From NCBI RefSeq assembly GCF_024721315.2, contig NZ_JANFAK020000080.1, positions 1 through 39,263 on the forward strand: 39,263 nt of DNA. Direction: 5' to 3'. The first letter of the stretch is position 1. Each line of letters begins with the position of its first letter. The notes under the pieces are model-generated. The model ran no database searches. It saw only the letters and a program-made list of their open reading frames with translations, and was not told the origin of the DNA. The position numbers and the translations under genes were made by a program. This stretch comes from Streptomyces sp. Isolate_45 (GTDB lineage: Bacteria; Actinomycetota; Actinomycetes; Streptomycetales; Streptomycetaceae). Shown piece by piece: positions 23,393 to 32,147 of the stretch.

Positions 23393-26300
23393 ATGGTCGG
23401 CTTCGTCGTGCGCCGGATGCGCGGGCGATTGCCGCTCGCGGTCGCCGCGCTGCTCACCGCGCTCATCACCACGACCGCGCTGACGGCGCTGCTCGCCTTC
23501 ACCCGGAACGTGGGCGACGCGGCGATGCGACAGGCGCTGACGGGCCCGGGACGCGCGCACACCTCCGTCCTGCTCTCCGCCGAGCACGGCACCGGCACCC
23601 GCGCCGCCGACGACGGGAGCGCGCGCGACTTCGGCGCCGGGCTGTTCGGCCCCCTGCCCTTCGGCGTCGAGAGCGTGGCCCGCAGCCGCTCGTACGGCCT
23701 GCCCGGCGCCGGCACCACCGCGGGCAAGGACGCCGACCTGACGGTGCTCGCCACCCTCGACCGGAGCCGCGTACGGCTCCTCGCCGGCCACTGGCCCGGG
23801 GCGGTGGAGCCGGGCCCGGCCCGCGTACCGGTGGCCGTGCCGCAGGCCGCGCTGACCCGGCTCGGCCTGGACTCCGCGGCCCTGCCCGCCGAGGTACGCC
23901 TCGACGACCGGTACGGCGGCCCGCAGCTGAGCGTCCTCGTCACCGGGGTCTACCGGGCCGCGGACAGGGACGCCCCGTACTGGCGGCTCGACCCGGTCGG
24001 CGGCCGGGAACTCCAGGTCGGCAGCTTCGCCACCTACGGCCCGATGCTCGTCCACGACTCCGTCTTCACCGTCGGCGGCCTGGTGCAGAACAGCCGCGCC
24101 ACGCTACTGACGCCCGACTTCTCGAACGCGACGACCGCGCAGGTCGAGGACGTCCGCGAGCGGTCGGCGGCCCCCGGAGCGAAACCGTCCGGGCTGACCC
24201 TCGCCACCGAGCTGCCGGAGTACCTGCGCGGGCTCGACACCGCACAGCGGGTCGCCCGCTCCACCCTGGCCGTCGGCGCCCTCCAGTTGGCCGTACTGGC
24301 CGCGGCCACCCTGCTCCTGGTCGCCCGGCTGCTGACGGAACGCCAGGAACCGGAACGGATCCTGCTCACCGCGCGCGGCGCCTCCCGCCGCCGCCTCGTG
24401 GCACTCACGGCCGCGGAGTCGCTGGTGCTCGCCCTTCCGGCCGCCGTCCTCGCCCCGCTGCTCACCCCGCTCCTCCTGCGCGTCGCCGCCGGTCGCGGCC
24501 CGCTGGCCGGGGTGCCGATGGAGACCGGGGGGACCTGGGTGCTGTGGCCGGTCGCGGCCGGCTGCGCCCTGCTGTGCGTCCTGCCGGCCGTACTGCCGGC
24601 CGTACTGCGCGGGGCGGCGCCCGGGTTCTTCGCAGGGCGGCGCGGTGCTCGGGTGTCGGCTGCCGCCCGCTCCGGACTCGACCTGGCGGTGGCCGCGTTC
24701 GCCTACCTCGCCTACCGGCAGCTCGACCGCTACAGCGGCGCCGAGTCCGCCGCGCGGGCCGGCGACCCCGGGGGGCTCGGCGTGGACCCGGTCCTGGTCG
24801 CCGCCCCCACCCTCGCCCTGTGCGCGGGCACCCTCCTCGTCCTGCGGGTACTGCCGTTCGCCGCCCGGCTGGGCGGGTGGCTCGCCGCCCGGGGCCGGGG
24901 CCTCGGACAGGCGCTCGTGGGCTGGCAGCTCGCGCGCCGTCCCGCGGCGGCCACCGGGCCCGTCCTGCTGCTGGTCCTCGCGGTGTCCAGCGGTGTCCTG
25001 GCGCTCGGCCAGCACTCCGCCTGGTCCGACTCGCAACGCGACCAGGCCTCCTTCACCACGGCCGGCGGGCTGCGGATCACCGGCAGCGACCTGGCGCCCC
25101 TGGGCCAGGGCGGCCGGTACGCGGCCCTGCCCGGCGGCGACCGGGCCACCCCGGTGCTCCGCGTACCGCACGCGCTCCCGGACGCCGGCACCGGCGAACT
25201 GCTCGCGCTGGACTCCGCCGCCGTCGCCCGGTCGGTGCCGCTGCGGGCCGACCTGCGCGACGGGCGACCCATGAACGCCCTGTTCGATCCCCTTTCCGTG
25301 AAACCGCAGGGCGGCACCGGGATCGAACTGCCCGGCACGCCCCAGCGGATCGACGTCGACGTGACGCTGCGCGCGGAGCGGGCGAGCGGCGGCCCCCGGC
25401 TGGCCGTACTGCTGCGCGACCGGTTCGGCCTGACCTATCGGACACCGGTGGCGGCCCTGCCGGAGGGCGGTGACGGCACCGTGTCCGTGGACGTCGCCGC
25501 CCTGGCCGGCGCCCCGCTCGGCGCCGCCGCCCCGCCCCTGACCATCACCGGGTTCGTCCTCGCCTACGGCGCCGAGCCCGGGTTCTTCGCTCCCCCGGAC
25601 GCGCTGGAACCGATCATCGGGGAACTGACGGTGCGCCGGGTCTCGGTCGTCGGCGCCCCCGGCGGCCCGGCGGTACCCGTTCAGGCACCCCCGCCCGCCT
25701 GGGACCTGACCACGCCTTCACTGGGCAACGGCACACCCGCGGGCAGACTGCTGCCCCTCGACTCGGGCTCCCCGAACCTGCTGCGGCTGCGCTACCAGGG
25801 CGGCGCGATCGGCAGCCTGGTGCTCACCACGACCCCGGCGGGCAGCGCGCCCCCCGCGCTGCCCGGCCTCGCCACCCACGCCTACCTCAAGGCGGTGGGA
25901 GCCGAGGTGGGCGACGTGATCCGGGTCCGGCTGGGCATGGACTTCGTCCCGGTGCGGATCACCGGCGCCGTGGACTCCCTGCCCGTCGCCGGGGCCCGCG
26001 CCGTTGCCGTCGACCTCGGCGCCGCCGGCCGGATGCTCGGCGCCATGGACGGGCACGCCCTGCCCGCGCCCGACGAGTGGTGGCTGCCCGCCGCCTCCGG
26101 CGACGACTCCGCGCCGGGCCGGGCCGCCGCCGAACTACGGGCGGCCACGGGATCGCAGCAGGTGCTGCTGCGCGAGGACGTGGCCGCCGAACTGCTCGAC
26201 GACCCGCTCAGCGCCGGCCCGCAGACCGCGCTCGCCGCCCTGGCCGTGGCCTGCGCGGTACTGGCCGCCATCGGCTTCGCCGCCTCGGCGGCCGCCGCCG

Positions 26301-26638
26301 CGCGCCGCAGGGCCCGGGAGTCCGCGATCCTGCTGGCCCTCGGCGCACCCCGGAGGGGCCTGGCACGGGCCGCCGCCACCGAGGGCTGCGTCCTGGTCGG
26401 GCTCGGTACGGCCGTGGGTCTGGGCCTGGGCGCGCTCATCGTGCACACGACGGTGCCGCTGATGATCCTGACCACCGGGGCGCGCCGGCCCGTCCCTGAG
26501 GTCCTGGTGGACCTGCCGGGGCTTCAGGTGCTGCTGCTGGTCTCCGTCATCGCGGCCGTGCCCCTGCTGGCGGCCGTGCTCGGCGGTCGCCGCGACCGAG
26601 GAGTGGCCGCCCGGCTGCGCCACGTGGAGGAGATGTGA
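23393..26638 (+). CDS. Giant FtsX-type ABC permease A (1081 aa)
   Basis: The first helix lies at about 14-36 and an ectodomain to about 285. A cluster of five or six helices runs about 289-535 (LAVLAAATLLLVARLL, LVLALPAAVLAPLLTPLLL, VAAGCALLCVLPAVLPAVL, VLLLVLAVSSGVLALG). A second large ectodomain of roughly 400 residues covers about 540-950. The final FtsX bundle at about 957-1070 has RRRARESAILLALGAPRRGLARAAATEG, the MacB-like coupling segment. Both ectodomains are much larger than in MacB. The stop overlaps the start of permease B. ATG at 23393 follows GGAAGGAAGG. Substrate unknown; possibly lipid-linked envelope material. Confidence 0.85.
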   Translation: MVGFVVRRMRGRLPLAVAALLTALITTTALTALLAFTRNVGDAAMRQALTGPGRAHTSVLLSAEHGTGTRAADDGSARDFGAGLFGPLPFGVESVARSRSYGLPGAGTTAGKDADLTVLATLDRSRVRLLAGHWPGAVEPGPARVPVAVPQAALTRLGLDSAALPAEVRLDDRYGGPQLSVLVTGVYRAADRDAPYWRLDPVGGRELQVGSFATYGPMLVHDSVFTVGGLVQNSRATLLTPDFSNATTAQVEDVRERSAAPGAKPSGLTLATELPEYLRGLDTAQRVARSTLAVGALQLAVLAAATLLLVARLLTERQEPERILLTARGASRRRLVALTAAESLVLALPAAVLAPLLTPLLLRVAAGRGPLAGVPMETGGTWVLWPVAAGCALLCVLPAVLPAVLRGAAPGFFAGRRGARVSAAARSGLDLAVAAFAYLAYRQLDRYSGAESAARAGDPGGLGVDPVLVAAPTLALCAGTLLVLRVLPFAARLGGWLAARGRGLGQALVGWQLARRPAAATGPVLLLVLAVSSGVLALGQHSAWSDSQRDQASFTTAGGLRITGSDLAPLGQGGRYAALPGGDRATPVLRVPHALPDAGTGELLALDSAAVARSVPLRADLRDGRPMNALFDPLSVKPQGGTGIELPGTPQRIDVDVTLRAERASGGPRLAVLLRDRFGLTYRTPVAALPEGGDGTVSVDVAALAGAPLGAAAPPLTITGFVLAYGAEPGFFAPPDALEPIIGELTVRRVSVVGAPGGPAVPVQAPPPAWDLTTPSLGNGTPAGRLLPLDSGSPNLLRLRYQGGAIGSLVLTTTPAGSAPPALPGLATHAYLKAVGAEVGDVIRVRLGMDFVPVRITGAVDSLPVAGARAVAVDLGAAGRMLGAMDGHALPAPDEWWLPAASGDDSAPGRAAAELRAATGSQQVLLREDVAAELLDDPLSAGPQTALAALAVACAVLAAIGFAASAAAAARRRARESAILLALGAPRRGLARAAATEGCVLVGLGTAVGLGLGALIVHTTVPLMILTTGARRPVPEVLVDLPGLQVLLLVSVIAAVPLLAAVLGGRRDRGVAARLRHVEEM

Positions 26639-29427
26639 CCAGCCCGTTCCCCGGCCGCCGGGAAGTACGGCCCGCCCCCGAGCCGGCCGCCACCGAGGGG
26701 CGCGGGGCCGCCGCGCGGCAGGCGCCGTGGGTGTGGACCCGGTTGCGGGCCACCCCGTCCGCCACGCTGCTGGGAGCCGTACTCGCGTTCGTCGCCGTGC
26801 TGTTGGCCACCGCCCTGCCGCGCGCCCTCGACCGGAGCGCCGACCAGGCGCTGCGCGACTCCCTGCACGCCGGCGGCCCGGCCCGGACCAGCCTGTACGC
26901 GAGCGCCGAGTCCCGGCCGGACGCCCCGTCCCCGCAGGACCTGGACGAGCAGTTGGCCACCATGGTCGCCCGTACCGGCCCCTCCTTCCGCCTGGCCGCC
27001 TCCGGCCCGGTGCACGGCGCGATCGGCGACAAGCCCCGCACGCTGGCCAATCCCGAACTCGCCGTCCTCGACGAGCAGCCGCCCCAGGCCAACCTGCTGT
27101 TCCTGCCCCGGGCCGCCGACCACGCGCGGCTCGTGGAGGGCCGCTGGCCCGGGGGCGGCACCACCGACGGTCGGGTTCCCGTCGCCCTGTCCAAGACGGC
27201 GGCCGACACCCTCAAGGCGAAGGTCGGTACCGTCCTGAAGCCCCTCGACGGGCTGTCCCTGCCGGTCACGGCCGAGGTCGTCGGCCTCTACACCGTGGAG
27301 GACCCGTCCGACGTCTACTGGACGGACCTGGCCTGCGCCACCAAGGCCTGCATGCCCGCGAAGGCCTGCACCACCAAGCCCTGCGTGCCCCCGAGCGGCG
27401 GCTGGCTCGTCTCCGCCCTGGTCGGTCCCGACGCCCTGGACAGGATCGCCCCGTGGGGCCACGGCTCCAGGGACTTCTGGCGGCTGCCCGTGGACACGGG
27501 CCGGCTGCGCGCCGACACGCTTCCCCGCGTCACGGACGAGATCTCCGCGCTCGTCGCCGGGCCCACCGCCTCCGGGTTGTCGTCCGCGACGGGCCGCCCC
27601 GACCTGCGGATCACGTCCGAGATCCTGCGACTGTTCGGAGAGGTACGGGCCCGACAGCAAGCCGCCGCTCCGCTCGCGGCGATCGGACCGGCCGGGCTGG
27701 GCGGGGTGGCGCTCGTGGTCTTCTGCCTGGCCGCCGGGCTCGCCGGTGACCGGCGTCAGGCCGAACTGCTGCTGCTGCGGGCCCGGGGCGGATCGCGCGC
27801 CGGGATCCTGCGCCGGCTCCTCGCCGAGGGCGCCGTGACCGTCCTGCCGGCCGCCGTCCTCGCTGCCGCGCTGTCGCTGGTGCTGCTGCCGACCCCGCGC
27901 CTGGCACCCGCCCTCCTGGCCGCCGGGGCCGTGACGCTCGTGGCCCTGTCGGCCTTCCCCGTACGGGCCTTCGTGCTGTTGTCGGCCCCGCGCGGCCGCG
28001 CGCCCCGCCGCCGGCTGGTGGCCGAGCTCCTCGTCCTGGCCGCGACCGTCGCCGCCGTCGCGGAGGTCCGGCGGCGCGGGGTCGCCCCCGCCGGGGCCGG
28101 ACTCGACCCGCTCCTGGTGGCGGCGCCGCTGCTCATCGCCCTGTCCGGGGGGCTCGTGCTGGCCCGGATCCAGCCGCCGGCCGTACGGGTGCTGGCGTGG
28201 GCCGGGGCGCGGCGGGCCGGGGTGGTCGGCTTCCTCGGCCTGGCCCGGGCCGCCCGCGGCTCCGGAGGCCGGACGGCGCGTCCGTCCGTACTGCCGCTGA
28301 TCGCCCTGCTGCTGGCCGTCACCACGGGCGGCTTCGGCGCCGCCGTACTGACCGCCGTGGAGGGGTCCCGCCTCCAGGTGGCGCGGTCCGAGGCCGGCGG
28401 CGACGTCCAAGTGGTGGCGCCGCCCGGGGAGACGGTGCCCAAGGGGTTCGCCCGCGCCGCCGGAGCGCTGCCCGGCGTACGGACCTCCCTGGGCGTGTGG
28501 GTGGACACCGAGGCCCACGTCTTCGACACCGACCGGGGCTCCGTACCGGCCACCGTGGTCGTCGCCGAGCCCGCGGCCTACGCCGAACTGGCCCGGACGG
28601 CGGGCCGCGGCGGGTTCGACCCCGCGGTCCTGGGCGGCGCGGACGGCGGTGCGCCGGTCCCGGCGCTGTTCAGCGGGGACCTGTCCGGGCGCGCTCCCGA
28701 CCGCGCGTACCGGGTGCGGCTGAGGAACGGCGCGGACCTCCAGGTGAGGCAGGCGGCCGTGGTCGACGGCACCCCCGCCAGGCCGGGCGCGGCGTCGGCC
28801 ACCATCGTGCTGCCCGCCGGTCCGGTGACGGCCCGGGTGCCGCAAGCGGCCGACCCCACCCACTGGTTCGCCGTGGGGCGGGCCGACGCGGAACGGGTGC
28901 GCGGGCTGATCCGGGAGAGCGCCCCCGCCTCGGCCGACAGGTTCCTCGTCCACACGAGCACGGAGGTCGCCGCCCGCCTCGACTCCGGTCCCCTCCAGCA
29001 CGCCGCGGGACGCCTGTTCGGGGCCTCCCTCGCCGGCGCCGCGGGGTTCGCGCTGCTGGCGGTCCTGCTGGGGCTGGTCCGGGCCGCCCCGGAACGGGGA
29101 GCGCTGCTGGCCCGGCTGCGCACGATGGGCCTGCGGCCCCGGCAGGGCATCGTCCTGGTCCTGACGGAATCGCTGCCGCAGGTGCTGGCGGCGGCGCTCG
29201 GCGGGTTCCTGACCGCCGCGGCCGCGGTGGCCGTACTCGGCGCCTCCGTGGACCTGTCGGCGCTGGTGGGCGCGGACGTGCCGGCCGGCCTCCGGCTGAC
29301 GGCCCCGCCGGTACTGGTTCCGGCCCTGGGCATGGCCGCCCTGGCGGCGCTGGCCGTGCTCGCCGAGGCCGCGGTGTCCGGCCGACGCCAGATCATCACC
29401 GAGTTGAGAGCGGGAGACCAACGTTGA
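26635..29427 (+). CDS. Giant FtsX-type ABC permease B (930 aa) with Cys-rich ectodomain insert
   Basis: This is a paralogue of the preceding permease: an N-terminal helix at about 42-62, ectodomain 1 to about 345, a helix cluster at about 350-580 (LGGVALVVFCLAAGLAGDRRQAELLLLRARGG), ectodomain 2, and a final FtsX bundle from about 795 with LLARLRTMGLRPRQGIVLVLTES. Residues 233-250 hold four Cys in a repeated A/P-C-x-x-K pattern encoded by repeating GCCTGC-type DNA. GTG at 26635 overlaps the stop of permease A, and its own stop overlaps the TTG of the next ATPase, so the three are one coupled operon. The pair probably forms a heterodimer. Confidence 0.85.
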   Translation: MTSPFPGRREVRPAPEPAATEGRGAAARQAPWVWTRLRATPSATLLGAVLAFVAVLLATALPRALDRSADQALRDSLHAGGPARTSLYASAESRPDAPSPQDLDEQLATMVARTGPSFRLAASGPVHGAIGDKPRTLANPELAVLDEQPPQANLLFLPRAADHARLVEGRWPGGGTTDGRVPVALSKTAADTLKAKVGTVLKPLDGLSLPVTAEVVGLYTVEDPSDVYWTDLACATKACMPAKACTTKPCVPPSGGWLVSALVGPDALDRIAPWGHGSRDFWRLPVDTGRLRADTLPRVTDEISALVAGPTASGLSSATGRPDLRITSEILRLFGEVRARQQAAAPLAAIGPAGLGGVALVVFCLAAGLAGDRRQAELLLLRARGGSRAGILRRLLAEGAVTVLPAAVLAAALSLVLLPTPRLAPALLAAGAVTLVALSAFPVRAFVLLSAPRGRAPRRRLVAELLVLAATVAAVAEVRRRGVAPAGAGLDPLLVAAPLLIALSGGLVLARIQPPAVRVLAWAGARRAGVVGFLGLARAARGSGGRTARPSVLPLIALLLAVTTGGFGAAVLTAVEGSRLQVARSEAGGDVQVVAPPGETVPKGFARAAGALPGVRTSLGVWVDTEAHVFDTDRGSVPATVVVAEPAAYAELARTAGRGGFDPAVLGGADGGAPVPALFSGDLSGRAPDRAYRVRLRNGADLQVRQAAVVDGTPARPGAASATIVLPAGPVTARVPQAADPTHWFAVGRADAERVRGLIRESAPASADRFLVHTSTEVAARLDSGPLQHAAGRLFGASLAGAAGFALLAVLLGLVRAAPERGALLARLRTMGLRPRQGIVLVLTESLPQVLAAALGGFLTAAAAVAVLGASVDLSALVGADVPAGLRLTAPPVLVPALGMAALAALAVLAEAAVSGRRQIITELRAGDQR

Positions 29428-30422
29428 ACAGCGAAGCGCCCACGTTCGAGGAGCTGCGCCGGCAGGCGCTGGCCGCCGCCGAGCCGCGCGCCCGGGATGC
29501 CGGCACCGCCATCGTCTGCGACCGTCTCGTACGCATCTTCAGCTCGGACGGGGTGGAGGTGCAGGCGCTCCAGGGACTGGAGTTGACGGTGGACCGGGGT
29601 GACCTGGTGGCTCTCGTCGGCGCGTCCGGCAGCGGGAAGTCCACGCTGCTGAACATCCTGGCGGGCCTGGACGTCCCGACGGCGGGGAAGGCGAGCGTCG
29701 GCGGCTACGACCTGCTGGAGATGTCGGCCCGCGACCGGCTCCGCTACCGCCGCGAGGCGGTGGGCTTCGTGTGGCAGCAAACGGCCCGCAACCTCCTACC
29801 TTTCCTGACGGCCGCTCAGAACATCGCGCTGCCCATGCAGTTGAAGGGTGGCGGCCGCAAGGCCGCCGCCCGGCGGGCGCAGCGGGTCGGGCTGCTGCTG
29901 GAGGCCCTGGAGATCGGCGGGCTCGGGGACCGCCGCCCGGCCGAGCTCTCCGGCGGGCAGCAGCAGCGCGTCGCGATCGCCGTGGCCATGGCCAACGACC
30001 CGGCGGTGCTCCTCGCCGACGAGCCGACGGGCGAGCTGGACTCGGAGACCGGCGCCACGGTCTTCGAGGCCTTCCGCTCGGTCAACCGGGACCTGGGCGC
30101 GACCGTGGTCATCGTGACGCACGACCCGATGGTGGCGGGCGAGGTCCGCCGCACGGTGGCCATCAGGGACGGCCGTACCAGCAGCGAGGTCCTGCGCCGC
30201 ACGATCACCGACGAGCACGGCGCGGAGTCGATCAGCGAGCGCGAGTACGTCATGCTCGACCGCAGCGGACGGGTGCAGTTGCCGCCCAAGTTCCTGGAGG
30301 CGCTGGGCATGGAGGACCGGGTCGCGGTGGATCTGGCCGCCGACCACATCGAGGTCCGCCGCCACGACGCGGAGGGGGCGGCGGCCGACTCCGAATCCGG
30401 GGCCGGGGCGCGGCACCACTGA
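29424..30422 (+). CDS. ABC exporter ATPase with C-terminal AbrB-like domain
   Basis: TTG at 29424 overlaps the permease stop (TTGA) and opens a 332-residue protein. Residues about 30-255 are a MacB-type ATPase: Walker A GASGSGKSTLLN, Q-loop VWQQTARNLLPFLTAAQNI, signature LSGGQQQR, Walker B VLLADEPTGELD, H-loop VTHDPMVA. After a linker, residues about 275-312 read YVMLDRSGRVQLPPKFLEALG and DRVAVDLAADHIEVR, matching the SpoVT/AbrB swapped-hairpin pattern (D-x-x-GR-V-x-LP, short helix, D-R-V, final strand). That fold usually binds DNA or dimerises. Here it may dimerise or regulate the ATPase. It closes the operon with the two giant permeases. Confidence 0.88.
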   Translation: MNSEAPTFEELRRQALAAAEPRARDAGTAIVCDRLVRIFSSDGVEVQALQGLELTVDRGDLVALVGASGSGKSTLLNILAGLDVPTAGKASVGGYDLLEMSARDRLRYRREAVGFVWQQTARNLLPFLTAAQNIALPMQLKGGGRKAAARRAQRVGLLLEALEIGGLGDRRPAELSGGQQQRVAIAVAMANDPAVLLADEPTGELDSETGATVFEAFRSVNRDLGATVVIVTHDPMVAGEVRRTVAIRDGRTSSEVLRRTITDEHGAESISEREYVMLDRSGRVQLPPKFLEALGMEDRVAVDLAADHIEVRRHDAEGAAADSESGAGARHH

Positions 30423-30427
30423 GCGCG

Positions 30428-30464
30428 GCCCCGGGGCGGGCCGGGGCGGGACCGGCCCCGGGGC
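30428..30464 (+). terminator. Candidate terminator after the export operon
   Basis: GCCCCGGGGC occurs at 30428-30437 and again at 30455-30464, and being self-complementary the two can pair into a strong stem. It begins 5 bases after the ATPase stop and separates the export operon from the condensation-domain gene. Confidence 0.4.
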
Positions 30465-30646
30465 GACGCCCGACGACCGCCGGAAGGGCCCGTCAGGCCG
30501 CGACCGAGCCCCCGCGGGCCGCCCCCTCCCGCCCCCGTCCGCCGCTGACCGCCCCCGCCGACCTGCGGCGAAGGCACGTGCGTCACTTCCTCGGTCCGGG
30601 TGTCGTTAGGCGCACGGGGTTGACTCGGGGGCGAAGGGATGACGGA

Positions 30647-32104
30647 ATGCGGCAGTTTCCTCTGGATATGCACCACGTGGCACCGGGACGAGTGGTCGAG
30701 TGGCGGTTGCGGTCCACGGCGGCGCCGGCCGGGGACCGGAACGACCCGGCCGGCAGGAGGGCCTCCTTCAACCAGGACAAGCACTTCACCGTCGCCGAGG
30801 CGAGCCGTGCGGCCGACGACCCGGTCGCGTCGTGGGTCGCCGTGACCTTCGAGATCGACGGAGTCCTCGACGAACCACTGCTCGCACAGGCCCTGTTGGG
30901 CTTCGTCCAGCGGCACGAGGTACTGCGGTGCGAGTTCCGGCGGCTGGCGGGCGAGTTGGCGTGCGAGCCCATCGCACCCGATGAACTGGCCCTGGAGGCC
31001 GAGCACATCGCGACGTTCGACGACGCGGCCCTGGTGCGGGACTTCCTCGTCGAGCGGTTCAAGCGGAGCATCGACACCCTGTCGTGGCCGCTGTTCACCA
31101 TGGGCGCCGTACTGCGCCCGGACTCCGCGACCGTCTACCTCGCCTTCGACCACATCGTGTGCGACGGCATGTCGATGCCGATCGTCGTCAACGAGGTGCT
31201 GACCACCTACGAGGCCCTGATCAGCGGCGAGGAGGCCGTGCTGCCGCCCGCGCCCAGCTACCTCGACTTCGCCGAGGAGCAGCGCCGCCGCTACCTCTCG
31301 ATCGACGCGGGGGACGAGCGGCTCGGCTACTGGAAGTCCTTCATCGGACGCAACGGGGAGTTCTTCCCCCGGTTCCCGCTCGACCTGGGCGTGGAGCCCG
31401 ACCGCATGTACCCGATCGTCAACGAGGCCTCCTCGCTGCTCGACGCGGCGGAGGCCGAGGTCTTCGAGAAGGCCTGTCTGGAAGCCGGCGCGAAGCCGTT
31501 CATGGGGGTGCTCGGCTCCGTCGGCGTGTGTCTGCGCGAGGCCGGAGGTCCGGGCGTCTACCGGGGGTTCATGCCCGTCAGCGAGCGCGGGCGCGAGGCG
31601 TGGAGCGACTCGGTCGGCTGGTTCGTGAACACCATGCCGATCGAGTTCGACGCCTCGCCCGGCCTGGACTTCACGCAGGTCATGGCCTCCGTCCGGGCCG
31701 GGTTCGGCGAGATGATCGGGCACATCGACGTGCCGTTCGTCAGGGCCTGGGAGCTGCTGGCGCCGCAGGAGTTCGCCGCCCGCGCGTGGCCGTACCCGGT
31801 GAACTTCTTCTCGTACATCGACATGCGCAGGTGCCGGGGCGCCGAACGCCACGACGAGTGGCGGCCCACCACGCACGTGTGGTCGGCCCGCGCCAACGGC
31901 GCCTGTTCGTGGTTCCAGCGCGACGCGGACGGGCTGCACATGAACTCCCTGTACGTGGACACCCCGGCCGCGCGGCGCACGATGGGCGACTTCCAGGAGG
32001 CGTTGCGCCGGACGGTGCAGACCGTGGCCCGCTCCGGCGGCTTCGGCCGGCCGGTGGCACTGACGGCGCCCCGGCGGCCGGAACCGGGCCGCGTCAGGGT
32101 CTGA
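30647..32104 (+). CDS. Stand-alone condensation-domain (acyltransferase) protein
   Basis: The 485-residue protein has the two-lobed chloramphenicol-acetyltransferase-like fold of NRPS condensation domains. The core motif is FDHIVCDG at 167-174, that is HHxxxDG with the first His replaced by Asp and the catalytic His169 and Asp173 kept. Supporting segments are FVQRHEVLRCEF, SVGWFVNTMPIEF and PFVRAWELL. No carrier or adenylation domain is fused or seen nearby. Free-standing members join an acyl or aminoacyl group to an alcohol or amine (PapA-like or late tailoring steps). ATG at 30647 follows GAAGGGATGACGG. It lies 224 bases after the export operon on the same strand, so it may make or modify something exported there; that link is inference. 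Confidence 0.85.
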   Translation: MRQFPLDMHHVAPGRVVEWRLRSTAAPAGDRNDPAGRRASFNQDKHFTVAEASRAADDPVASWVAVTFEIDGVLDEPLLAQALLGFVQRHEVLRCEFRRLAGELACEPIAPDELALEAEHIATFDDAALVRDFLVERFKRSIDTLSWPLFTMGAVLRPDSATVYLAFDHIVCDGMSMPIVVNEVLTTYEALISGEEAVLPPAPSYLDFAEEQRRRYLSIDAGDERLGYWKSFIGRNGEFFPRFPLDLGVEPDRMYPIVNEASSLLDAAEAEVFEKACLEAGAKPFMGVLGSVGVCLREAGGPGVYRGFMPVSERGREAWSDSVGWFVNTMPIEFDASPGLDFTQVMASVRAGFGEMIGHIDVPFVRAWELLAPQEFAARAWPYPVNFFSYIDMRRCRGAERHDEWRPTTHVWSARANGACSWFQRDADGLHMNSLYVDTPAARRTMGDFQEALRRTVQTVARSGGFGRPVALTAPRRPEPGRVRV

Positions 32105-32147
32105 CGCGGGCCCGGGCTCGTCGGGAGCCGGGTCGCGGGGCGTCGGC

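Noticed and set aside
26524..29421. Leftward open frame of 965 codons opposite permease B
   Set aside because: Gly/Arg/Gln-rich composition without domains, exactly antisense to a permease with clear helices and coupling motifs.
29424..30422. Toxin-antitoxin locus suggested by the AbrB-like segment
   Set aside because: The segment is fused in frame to a full ABC ATPase, and no toxin gene lies next to it.
30647..32104. Part of an NRPS cluster
   Set aside because: No adenylation, carrier or thioesterase domain is visible anywhere in the window.
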